DNA of 26,177 nt from Thermoplasmatota archaeon (GTDB lineage: Archaea; Thermoplasmatota; Thermoplasmata; Thermoplasmatales; GCA-001856825): contig JAMCQR010000057.1 of the NCBI GenBank assembly GCA_023379555.1, forward strand, positions 1 through 26,177, written 5' to 3'. Of this stretch, positions 15,052 through 21,718 are shown piece by piece. Positions within the stretch are counted from its first letter, which is position 1, and each line of letters opens with the position of its first letter. A program made the translations under genes and the position numbers. The notes below the pieces were generated by a model. That model had not been told where the DNA came from and ran no database searches. It saw only the letters and a program-made list of their open reading frames with translations.

Positions 15052-16131
15052 GTGCAATTCGCTACGGAACTTAGTCTTTCAAGGGGAAGCGTGGAACTCC
15101 CCATATTCCTTCCAGTTGCGACTAGAGGTTTTGTAAAGGCAGTTCCGATGCAGAAGATCAATGAAATGGGAATAAAAGTGCTCATTTCCAATTCGGTACA
15201 CCTTACGATTTCACCTGGACTGGAAACACTCGAGAAGACAAATGGAATCAATGGTTATACGGGTTTCAAAGGGAGCTACTTCACGGACTCTGGAGGATTT
15301 CAGATACTGAGAGAAGAGCTTGTGAAGATTGAGAAAGACGGGATCCTGTTTAAGGACAGAAAGTCGGGTAAATCAGTGAAGGTGACTCCAGAGATCAGTT
15401 CAGAGATACAGAGTAAGATAAGGTCAGATGTGGCCATGATGCTGGATGATTGCCCACCCTACGGCGAGGACAAGAAGAGGTATTCGGAGTCGGTGTTAAG
15501 AACTTATGAATGGGGAAAGAAATTCTCTGCTTTCAAGGAACCAGGACAAAAGAGATTTGGAATAATACAGGGTGGATTCGATGCCGACCTGAGGAGGGAA
15601 AGTGCAGATCTGATGACATCACTGGAATTCGATGGATTTGCGTTGGGGGGATTGAAGATCGGGGAACCCAAAGAACTGACAGATCTCGTTCTAACCAAAA
15701 CCTTGCCGCTGATACCAAAAGAATTCCCGGTATATCTCATGGGAGTTGGAGACCCTATCTCAATATTGGAATATTCTGGGGCAGGAATCGGTGTATTCGA
15801 CTCCACATATCCCACAAGGAACGCAAGGCATGGATTTGCGCTGACTGGTGACGGGCCTGTAAACCTCAAAAACGCAAAACATTCTTACGATCACGGCCCA
15901 ATTGAACTTGGATGTTCATGCGAAACATGCACCTATTATAGCAAGACAAAACTGAGGGAGCTGCATAAGAATGAAGACCCATCATTCCAATATTTGGTAA
16001 CGGTCCACAACCTGGACTTCATGCAACGCTTCATGCACTCGATAAGGAATGACCATGAAAAAGCTAAGTCAGTAGCCAAGAAATACAATAAAATCATTAA
16101 CTCAGAAACTAATACCGAAAAAGTTGGGTAG
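15052..16131 (+). CDS. tgt: tRNA-guanine transglycosylase, bacterial-like and without PUA domain
   Basis: Exchanges a guanine in tRNA for a 7-deazaguanine base. The 359 residues cover only the catalytic TIM barrel and zinc site. Landmarks are TDSGGFQ (Asp79, general base), LDDCPP near 131-136, IIQGG (171-175), GGLKIGEP (199-206), the nucleophile Asp250 in FDSTYPTRNARHG, and zinc ligands C288, C290, C293 and H319. The TDSGGFQ and PTRNARHG segments and the short length are of the bacterial kind (preQ1 into position 34). Archaeal TgtA is much longer, has a PUA domain and targets position 15 with preQ0. GTG 15052 lies about 25 bp after TATTTTATTA. The last codon and stop lie inside tRNA-Cys. Confidence 0.92.
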   Translation: MQFATELSLSRGSVELPIFLPVATRGFVKAVPMQKINEMGIKVLISNSVHLTISPGLETLEKTNGINGYTGFKGSYFTDSGGFQILREELVKIEKDGILFKDRKSGKSVKVTPEISSEIQSKIRSDVAMMLDDCPPYGEDKKRYSESVLRTYEWGKKFSAFKEPGQKRFGIIQGGFDADLRRESADLMTSLEFDGFALGGLKIGEPKELTDLVLTKTLPLIPKEFPVYLMGVGDPISILEYSGAGIGVFDSTYPTRNARHGFALTGDGPVNLKNAKHSYDHGPIELGCSCETCTYYSKTKLRELHKNEDPSFQYLVTVHNLDFMQRFMHSIRNDHEKAKSVAKKYNKIINSETNTEKVG

Positions 16132-16197
16132 GTGGCAGAGCGGCTATGCACGGGACTGCAGATCCCGACTATTGGGGTTCGAATCCCCACCTACCCT
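16126..16197 (+). tRNA. tRNA-Cys (GCA)
   Basis: A 72-nt cloverleaf. The acceptor arms GGGTAGG (16126-16132) and CCTACCC (16190-16196) pair perfectly. The anticodon arm is CGGGA-CTGCAGA-TCCCG with anticodon GCA, and the T arm is TGGGG-TTCGAAT-CCCCA. Discriminator T (16197) is the U73 expected of tRNA-Cys. CCA is not encoded and no intron is seen. The first six bases overlap the end of tgt. The 3' end appears to have served as an integration site: its last 10 paired bases recur at 20189. Confidence 0.96.
16186..16195 (+). repeat. Putative left attachment site (att) in tRNA-Cys
   Basis: CCCACCTACC in the T arm and acceptor 3' strand of tRNA-Cys is repeated directly at 20189-20198, about 4.0 kb away. 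Integrases of archaeal elements commonly recombine in the 3' part of tRNA genes. An integrase fragment lies just downstream of this copy. Confidence 0.55.
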
Positions 16198-16247
16198 TAC
16201 CCAATTGAGTAAGGAAATACTTAAATAAAGATAAATTAAGAACTCAA

Positions 16248-16441
16248 ATGAGTCCGAATACCCGGCACAAGGTACTTTACGATGAAAGCAAAAAAGTGAG
16301 TGACTGGTATGAGAATCTTGCAGCAAAGTCTGACCTCACTGCGGACTACTATCTGAGGAACTTCGGTCTCTGGTTGGAAGGGACCAGGAAGACCAAGAAT
16401 CGATAATAGCTCTCGCAAAGAGTAACTACCAGTTTTTATGA
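16248..16441 (+). pseudogene. Truncated, frameshifted tyrosine-recombinase (integrase) N-terminus
   Basis: ATG 16248 opens a 52-codon frame reading MSPNTRHKVLYDESKKVSDW and YYLRNFGLWLEG, then TRKTKNR and a stop at 16404. In another frame the next codons read ESIIALAKSNYQFL up to a stop near 16441, which continues the same domain. Together they resemble the helical N-terminal (SAM-like) domain of archaeal XerC/integrase proteins: a YDES...WYxNLAxxS segment, YYLRxxGLW, then xESIIALAKSN. A frameshift around 16390-16398 breaks it, and the catalytic domain is absent, so it is a remnant. It sits 51 bp after tRNA-Cys and keeps a TATA-like ACTTAAATAA about 24 bp upstream. Confidence 0.65.
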
Positions 16442-16523
16442 TTATTGTGATAACTATAGTTAGCAATAGTAAAGTGCCCAATATCAGGGAGTCCCACAAA
16501 AATAGGCCGTGTCAGCTTGAATT

Positions 16524-17339
16524 TCATAGAGGGCCTAGGTGTTTTCCTACATGCTCTCCAAAGTCATTGAGATCAAGCTTACTTGCACCATAAGGGTTTC
16601 CCAAATTCATATTTATCAGTGCAGTGGGAATATTTCCGTAGGACCTGCCCTTATGCCATGAGAAATGAAAAGGTGGAGACTCCTTATATTCCCCATCATT
16701 TCCAAAATACTCCTTGTGGTAATTGGCGTTAGTTCCCCCGAATACTATTATAACCTTGGGTCGCACCAATTCAACAATTTTGGATAAAGTCTTTCTGGCC
16801 CAGTCTGTTTTGAAAAGGTCATTAACCGCCAGATTGCTAATTTCCTTGAAATCTTCTTTCGTGGGGAAAGGGAAAAGATCGGTGTGAATGGCAGTGAAGA
16901 GATCTCCTTTTTTCGAACCCTCGTAAAACGACCCCCGAAGACCATTGACAAATCCCTCAACTTTACCTCCATCTTTAATTCCAAACCATCCGCTATAAGG
17001 GTTAGCCTCGAAATAACTGTTGTAACTGTCTATGATCTTTTCTAGTAATTTCTTGTTACCCAGGAGTGATTCTAGATCTTCTTTACCGCTCAAGGCTGCG
17101 AACCTTGGTTTTTTGAGTGGCTCCCGACATACTCTTTCATTATTTCGTTCTAAGAATTCACATCGTGAAGGATTGGCCCCGATGGTCAGAACCTTCTCTT
17201 TTGGTGAATTAAAGTTCCCGAACCATAGGACAGGCGGAGCTATATCAATGAGCTCCCTTTTCCATTCCGATTTTTCCCACAGTTCTAAATTCTTCTTGAT
17301 TGCTTCTATGAGTATTGGCATTGCCTTCTCATAACTCAT
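16524..17339 (-). CDS. Possible uracil-DNA-glycosylase-fold protein
   Basis: Function not certain. The 271-residue soluble protein has features recalling the UDG superfamily: a motif-1-like VLTIGANPS (50-58) after a hydrophobic strand, HTDLFPFPT (152-160), a strand-plus-loop PKVIIVFGGTN (194-204) at the position of the superfamily's central 'L.P.vvv.lG' element, and a C-terminal NMNLGNPYG (243-251) where UDGs carry the HPS/HPxP loop. The usual catalytic Asp/His pattern cannot be assigned with confidence. ATG 17339 overlaps the stop of the preceding 55-residue gene (ATGA), so it is the last gene of a four-gene operon inside the tRNA-Cys island. UDG-fold proteins occur in DNA repair and in phage defence; either is only an inference. 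Confidence 0.5.
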   Translation of the reverse strand: MSYEKAMPILIEAIKKNLELWEKSEWKRELIDIAPPVLWFGNFNSPKEKVLTIGANPSRCEFLERNNERVCREPLKKPRFAALSGKEDLESLLGNKKLLEKIIDSYNSYFEANPYSGWFGIKDGGKVEGFVNGLRGSFYEGSKKGDLFTAIHTDLFPFPTKEDFKEISNLAVNDLFKTDWARKTLSKIVELVRPKVIIVFGGTNANYHKEYFGNDGEYKESPPFHFSWHKGRSYGNIPTALINMNLGNPYGASKLDLNDFGEHVGKHLGPL

Positions 17340-17503
17340 TTTAATCTCTCCCAGAAATTCGGCATCGCAAATATATTGCTTCCGCTTGGCTGGAGACTGT
17401 TGATTTCAGATTGATCCCAGGGAACAGGGTTCATACGAAGGAAATTGTTAATTTGATATAAGGTTATTCTCAGGTTTAAAATCTGTCTCTTGGTAATGCT
17501 CAT
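17336..17503 (-). CDS. Small hypothetical protein (55 aa) of the island operon
   Basis: Not recognised. The product begins MSITKRQILNLRITLYQINN and ends PNFWERLK; it appears helical at the front (about 4-25) and lacks cysteines or a membrane segment. I prefer ATG 17503 because it forms an ATGA overlap with the stop of the 371-residue gene and has GGAGGAG about 8 nt upstream; ATG 17518 would add five residues. Its own stop forms another ATGA overlap with the downstream UDG-like gene. Such tight coupling on both sides makes it likely that the three proteins are made in fixed proportion, perhaps as a complex. Confidence 0.65.
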   Translation of the reverse strand: MSITKRQILNLRITLYQINNFLRMNPVPWDQSEINSLQPSGSNIFAMPNFWERLK

Positions 17504-18615
17504 GTCTTGCTCCTCCATTGCGTTCTCCAGTAGTCATTGAGGCAGAGAGGCGCATCTCCTCCTATCATCCTTTCAATGAGCCTTTCATCATCAGTTTCGC
17601 AATACATTCTCACGAACGAAGATAAGGTTCCAGGATTCACAACACCTACCATAAGGCTGTCATCCTCTAAATGCATCTTTGAAAGCTTACTGACCCACAA
17701 TGGTGCATTTTTGTAGAAATCATCTATGCTGAAATCGGAATTGAATGTTTTTGCGAGTACATCGTTCCTAATTGTTCTCCATGAGAAACTTCCGCCCATG
17801 TCCTTACCTTCCTTACCAAGGAGATATATAGAACCAAGGTCTGATTGGGAGAATGGTTCAGAGTCCATAATGAAATCTATCTTTTCGCGATCGTCTCCTT
17901 CAGGATCGATCTTGGAGATGGATATCATTGTGCATCTCAGAGTCGCCTGACCTGATTCGGAGACAAAGGACGAAATATCCGCAAATTGCTCTTCTCCCAC
18001 TGAAACCATAGTTCTCCTTCCTCTAGTTTCTCCAGTAGGGTTAATAAGCGTGACCTCAAGGTCAACCGTTTTCAGTCCGTTTATTTGGATTGCATGGAAG
18101 TCCTGGATTGTATTTTCGATGTCCTCTCTGTCCACCCTTATAACTGTCGATCCCACGGATCCCCTGAAGAGTGTTTCTGATCTCACCATTCCAGAGGCGA
18201 GGGCGAACTTATTGCGAAAATTTGAGGATGGAGATATGGAATCGGGTGCTGGATAGGTCCAACGGGATGCGAGACGAATGGCGATTGATTTTCTATAGAG
18301 AGTTCCCAGACTTCTTGGTATCGAATGAATGAAGAACCACCCCAGGTTTATGTAATTTCCCTCTCCATGCTCGAATAGATTTGCGTAATACACCCCGCTT
18401 TCACTCTTGAAGTGCTGAGTTGCCGATTTCCGGTCGACTTCGTACGAAGGTAGATCGATCTTTCCAAAACGATCCTCTTCTGGCAGGTAGATTAAGTGGG
18501 ATGAACTTGATGTCGGGTAGCCGAAGTTAAGGCTATCCCTCAGGACCTGATTCACCGAATGCAGTTCCACCTTGCAAATTGGAAAGAAGAGTTTGTAGGG
18601 GCTAGGTATAGGCAT
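17500..18615 (-). CDS. Hypothetical protein (371 aa) of the island operon
   Basis: Not recognised. A soluble protein with no signal peptide or membrane span. It begins MPIPSPYKLFFPICKVELHS and contains a serine-rich stretch (TSSSSHL near 36-42), HGEGNYINLGWFFIHS near 85-100, an arginine-rich GETRGRRTMVSVG near 200-212 and an acidic middle (IDPEGDDREKIDF). The end reads CLNDYWRTQWRSKT. The first third contains regularly spaced aromatic residues; no nuclease or ATPase motif stands out. The start is ATG 18615 or the adjacent GTG 18618. GGAGGGTGAT (18630-18621) is a very strong ribosome binding site, which fits a leadered, polycistronic mRNA. It lies 26 nt after the membrane-protein gene. Confidence 0.7.
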   Translation of the reverse strand: MPIPSPYKLFFPICKVELHSVNQVLRDSLNFGYPTSSSSHLIYLPEEDRFGKIDLPSYEVDRKSATQHFKSESGVYYANLFEHGEGNYINLGWFFIHSIPRSLGTLYRKSIAIRLASRWTYPAPDSISPSSNFRNKFALASGMVRSETLFRGSVGSTVIRVDREDIENTIQDFHAIQINGLKTVDLEVTLINPTGETRGRRTMVSVGEEQFADISSFVSESGQATLRCTMISISKIDPEGDDREKIDFIMDSEPFSQSDLGSIYLLGKEGKDMGGSFSWRTIRNDVLAKTFNSDFSIDDFYKNAPLWVSKLSKMHLEDDSLMVGVVNPGTLSSFVRMYCETDDERLIERMIGGDAPLCLNDYWRTQWRSKT

Positions 18616-18641
18616 CACTTATCACCCTCCCACAAGAAATC

Positions 18642-19145
18642 TCATCTACGTCGCCCTGTGCGTATCGCTAACAACCAAATTACTCCCGCTACAATCCAAG
18701 GCGTGTATGTTTCAAGCTTCCTGCGGTTTCCGACGCTCATGTTCCTGTTAATGATAAGCACTATCGCCTGTATGAACAGTACCAGGAGGATGGCTCCAAT
18801 CATTATCTCGGATATCCACACGAATGTTGTGGCAAACAGCCAGAATAAGAGGTTATAATAGGGAGCATTGATGTAGTTCACATAGGCATAGAGCAGGAGG
18901 AAGCCGATTGAAGAATAGATCACCATTTTCATACGGTAACATTTGAGCACGCGCCTGTTGCTTGCGTAGCTGTTTGGCAGCCACTCATAAGCCCATCCAT
19001 CTACTTTTCCTTTTACAAATAGGGGCATCATCAAAGTTACTATAGTGACAAATATGAATGCACCCATAGCAGTGAAACGCCCTATAAGCAGAGTCACCGC
19101 TATTATCACCATTCCCCATCCGAATATCCCTTTCCAACTTAACAT
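18642..19145 (-). CDS. Polytopic membrane protein of unknown function, first gene of the island operon
   Basis: A 167-residue protein with about five to six hydrophobic segments: near 8-24, 26-44, 74-92, 97-115, 116-134 and 149-162. A polar loop lies at 45-73 (KVDGWAYEWLPNSYASNRR) and the tail is basic (RTGRRR), which suggests a cytosolic C-terminus. No transporter or enzyme motif is evident. ATG 19145 is preceded by GGGTGA with 6 nt spacing. A TATA-like TTTTTATC (19226-19217) lies further upstream, leaving a leader of roughly 50 nt. Grouping with three soluble proteins recalls defence or secretion modules with a membrane component, but nothing in the sequence proves that. Confidence 0.7.
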   Translation of the reverse strand: MLSWKGIFGWGMVIIAVTLLIGRFTAMGAFIFVTIVTLMMPLFVKGKVDGWAYEWLPNSYASNRRVLKCYRMKMVIYSSIGFLLLYAYVNYINAPYYNLLFWLFATTFVWISEIMIGAILLVLFIQAIVLIINRNMSVGNRRKLETYTPWIVAGVIWLLAIRTGRRR

Positions 19146-19570
19146 ATTTTTTCACCCATATTTTGTAAGCAACATAGAAGACGAATAGGGGCTGTAGAGA
19201 ATGATTCTTAATTGAGATAAAAATGCGTTTCATTAACAGATTAATCTAGAAAGTTATTTGTCATGATGATAGAAGTAAACATTCATTACTGCCGATAATG
19301 TTTTAATGACCTGCAACGGGAACTTCTTATGTTCAATTTCTGATGAAAAACTCAGTTATATTTGTCTTCCAGACTTACTGCTAGTTATTTACAGTCTAAT
19401 ATTTGAATGTTATTTCCAATACAAAGAGAAAAGTGCTTAAGTACTAAACTGTAAAGAGAATTAACCGCACAACGATGTTTCATCGATCATTGGTTTTTGA
19501 TCTGCACCAGCTGAATTTGGGACACTTATTCGAATATTCTTTTACTAAATTGTGTTTACAACTCGTAAAA
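19146..19570. other. Gene-free AT-rich stretch inside the island
   Basis: No convincing coding frame, tRNA or stable hairpin is visible in these 425 bases. They separate the minus-strand operon from the plus-strand toxin-antitoxin pair, so they hold two divergent promoters: a TATA-like element at 19217-19226 for the operon and CTTAAAAA just beyond the right edge for relB. Several TGATGA words occur without matching D boxes. Confidence 0.5.
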
Positions 19571-19582
19571 CTTAAAAACTAT

Positions 19583-19608
19583 GGTTACCTATAGCTATGT
19601 ATGGTAAC
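19583..19608. promoter_or_regulatory. Inverted repeat over the relB start, likely autoregulatory operator
   Basis: GTTACC (19584-19589) and GGTAAC (19603-19608) form an inverted repeat with a 13-bp spacer. The right arm is part of the first codons of the antitoxin gene. TATA-like CTTAAAAA (19571-19578) lies about 26 bp before ATG 19601, so a protein bound here would block the transcription start. Antitoxins usually repress their own operon this way. Confidence 0.5.
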
Positions 19609-19861
19609 TACCATTCAGATTGATGAGAGAGTCAAAGCCAAGCTCGATGAGCTGAAAATTCATCACAGGGAATCTTACAACGAGTTGATTTCGAGGCTGA
19701 TTGCTTCCTCGTCTCCGGAAGTTGCAGACAGAGAATCACTTATAGAAACTCTAGAAATATTATCTGATCCAGAAATGATGAAGGGAATAGCAAGGGGGAT
19801 CAAAGATTTCAAAGAAGGTCGAACTAAACCCCTTAGAGAAATAAAGAAGGAATTGCACTAA
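19601..19861 (+). CDS. Antitoxin of a RelB/VapB-like type
   Basis: An 86-residue antitoxin. The N-terminus VTTIQIDERVKAKLDELK followed by RESYNELISRL is the strand-helix-helix pattern of small archaeal DNA-binding antitoxins. The remainder (40-86), including SDPEMMKGIARGIKDFKEG and LREIKKELH, should wrap the toxin; the phrase 'SDPEMMKGIARGI' is typical of antitoxins paired with RelE-like toxins. The toxin gene starts 2 nt after its stop. It is the first gene of its transcript, leaderless, with an inverted repeat over the start. The pair lies within the tRNA-Cys island close to the right repeat. Confidence 0.85.
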   Translation: MVTTIQIDERVKAKLDELKIHHRESYNELISRLIASSSPEVADRESLIETLEILSDPEMMKGIARGIKDFKEGRTKPLREIKKELH

Positions 19862-19863
19862 AT

Positions 19864-20118
19864 ATGTCATATGAGGTCGTCCTCACTGCTGAAGCTGAGG
19901 AATTTCTTAAGAAGCATGATATCTCAGTAAGAAGGAGAATTGAAAACAAACTTTTGATGCTGGAGAAAAATCCGGAGCTTGGAAAACCACTTGCTGCCAT
20001 ACTGAGAGGTTTGAGGAGTTTAAGAATTGGGGATCACAGGGTCATATACCATATAAAGAACGCCGAATTGATCGTCCTAGTAATCAATATAGGCAATCGG
20101 AAAAATGTGTATTCATAG
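19864..20118 (+). CDS. relE: RelE/ParE-family toxin
   Basis: An 84-residue protein with the RelE fold. RelE toxins cut mRNA in the ribosome; ParE members act on gyrase, and sequence alone does not decide. The marks are YEVVLTAEAEEFLKK at the start, the helix pair to KNPELGKPL, then LRGLRSLRIGDHRVIYHI and VLVINIGNRKNVYS at the end. The basic LRSLRIGDHRVIY and the GNRK-x-VY motif are the usual catalytic or recognition surface of archaeal RelE. It is encoded 2 nt after the antitoxin. A T-rich TTAATTTTTT (20171-20180) downstream may end the transcript. Confidence 0.9.
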   Translation: MSYEVVLTAEAEEFLKKHDISVRRRIENKLLMLEKNPELGKPLAAILRGLRSLRIGDHRVIYHIKNAELIVLVINIGNRKNVYS

Positions 20119-20188
20119 ACTCCTAGTGTTTGCAGGATGAATCAATTCGTATAAGAATAGGTACTCTCGATTAATTTTTTACTGGGTA

Positions 20189-20198
20189 CCCACCTACC
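20189..20198 (+). repeat. Putative right attachment site (copy of tRNA-Cys 3' end)
   Basis: CCCACCTACC repeats bases 16186-16195 of tRNA-Cys in the same orientation; two further T residues match after one mismatch. It lies 70 bp past the toxin gene and would mark the distal edge of an inserted element of about 4.0 kb. A 10-bp match could arise by chance at low probability, so the integrase remnant beside the other copy is important support. Confidence 0.5.
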
Positions 20199-20267
20199 AT
20201 TTTATAAAAATACTTTAATAATAACGACCACGAACCAAAATGATTTGAAAAGCGACTAATTTCGAAT

Positions 20268-20587
20268 TCAAGTGTTGAAATGTTTTATAAGATTTTCCTC
20301 CCTAATATTGGAAATCTCCTCCTCTGGTTTCAGATGTGCTCTTACGAAAACCATAAGATCATAAAGCATACTATTCAAACCTCGTCCTTGGTCCGTCAGC
20401 CAATACTCAGTCTTAATTGGGGGAGTACTTGCCACTACTTTTTCAATGAGCCCTGCTCTTTCCAGATTCTTTAGTTGATCCTTGAATTTGGACTCTTTAA
20501 CATTATTGCTGTTGGGGATAATTTCAAAGGTGGAAAATATTCGGTGGAGAGTAAAATTTCAGCAAAAATTTTGCAAAACTCGTCCAT
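20268..20587 (-). pseudogene. Frameshifted HxlR-like winged-helix regulator
   Basis: No intact gene occupies 20119-20647, but the minus strand carries one in two frames. ATG 20587 opens MDEFCKIFAEILL. A second frame then reads LHRIFSTFEIIPNSNN, ESKFKDQLKNLERAGLIEK and TEYWLTDQGRGLN, ending with the TGA at 20270-20268. The second part matches the HxlR/PadR-like winged helix (recognition helix, 'LERAGLIEK', then the wing with 'Y.LT.QG..L'). The two frames join if the dinucleotide CT in TTACTCTCC is removed, so a 2-nt slippage in CTCT is the likely lesion. It is divergent from the serine operon and may have controlled it. A sequencing error would also explain it. Confidence 0.6.
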
Positions 20588-20647
20588 TGTACTAGCCAAG
20601 AAGATAATAACATTTTTTATTCTATAAGTGATTTTCCAGTTGGGTGC

Positions 20648-21718
20648 TTGAAGACGCACATAAAACTATTCATACCGGGACCTACCGAAGTGAGGGAAGA
20701 CGTACTCAGGGAAATGACAAAGCCACAAATTGGTCACAGGACCAAGGAGATGTCTGAATTATATGAAAGAATTCATAACAATCTACAAAAATATTTTAAC
20801 ACCAAAAACGAAGTCATGGTATTCACCGCCTCCGGGACAGGGATGATGGAGGGAAGCATAAGGAACACGATTCAGAGTGATGTCCTTCATTTGACCAACG
20901 GCTCGTTCAGTGAAAGGTGGCTCGAAGTTTCGAAAGCAAACGGAAAGAATGCAGACTCCATTAAATATGAATGGGGTGTAGCGCCTAAGGCGATGGATCT
21001 AGAAGAAAGATTGGCAGGAAAGAGATACGAAGGTATTGCTCTCACCCATAACGAAACTAGCACGGGCGTCAGAACTCCGATAGAAGATTTCTACAAAATT
21101 GCTCACGAACGCAACTCGCTTTTTCTGGTAGACGCTGTGAGCTCTCTTGCTGGCGATACTATAGATGTAAACAAGACCGACGTGATTTTTGCATCTTCAC
21201 AGAAGGCATTTGGGCTTCCTCCAGGATTGGTGATTACATTCATCAGTCCGGAAGCAATGGAAAAAACAATGACCGTTAAGGGAAGAGGATACTACTTTGA
21301 TTTTATCTCCATGAAGGAGGATTATGATGCACGAAAGCAGATTCCTGCTACACCTGCAATTCCACTTTTCTACTCTCTGGACTATCAACTGGAAAGAATG
21401 CTTCAGGAGGGAAGAGAAAATCGATTTAGACGGCATAAGGAGATGGCTGCAATGGTTCAGGAGTGGGGGAGAGAAAATTTTTCTTTGTTTGCGGAGCCAG
21501 GGTACGAATCTGTAACTTTGACAGTAGTGAATAATACCAGGAACTTAAATATAGAAAACGTGAGGAAATTGCTTCGTTCAAAGGGTATGGAAATCTCGAA
21601 CGGGTATGGAAAGCTAAAGGAGAAAACGTTCAGGATAGCCCATATGGGTGACTTGACCCCCGTGGAAGTGGGGGAACTGCTAAATGCAATGGACGAAATA
21701 ATCGGGTTGAAACAATGA
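20648..21718 (+). CDS. Class V aminotransferase, probable phosphoserine or serine-pyruvate/glyoxylate aminotransferase
   Basis: A PLP enzyme of 356 residues. It starts KLFIPGPTEVREDVL, as archaeal SerC-type and alanine/serine-glyoxylate aminotransferases do. The PLP lysine is K186 in SSQKAFGLPPG, with D162 in VDAVSS contacting the ring nitrogen and TASGTGMMEGS (60-70) binding the phosphate. Its stop overlaps the start of serA (ATGA), so a role in serine synthesis, converting 3-phosphohydroxypyruvate to phosphoserine, is the best inference. The start is TTG 20648 with GGGTG just upstream; no in-frame ATG exists before the FIPGP motif. A HxlR-like regulator remnant lies divergently upstream. 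Confidence 0.88.
   Translation: MKTHIKLFIPGPTEVREDVLREMTKPQIGHRTKEMSELYERIHNNLQKYFNTKNEVMVFTASGTGMMEGSIRNTIQSDVLHLTNGSFSERWLEVSKANGKNADSIKYEWGVAPKAMDLEERLAGKRYEGIALTHNETSTGVRTPIEDFYKIAHERNSLFLVDAVSSLAGDTIDVNKTDVIFASSQKAFGLPPGLVITFISPEAMEKTMTVKGRGYYFDFISMKEDYDARKQIPATPAIPLFYSLDYQLERMLQEGRENRFRRHKEMAAMVQEWGRENFSLFAEPGYESVTLTVVNNTRNLNIENVRKLLRSKGMEISNGYGKLKEKTFRIAHMGDLTPVEVGELLNAMDEIIGLKQ

Noticed and set aside
19262..19380. TGATGA words suggesting a C/D box guide RNA.
   Set aside because: No properly spaced D and D' boxes or flanking stem could be found.
20280..20474. A 64-residue plus-strand ORF in the region before the serine operon.
   Set aside because: It lies antisense to the HxlR-like pseudogene, which gives a far better family match on the minus strand.
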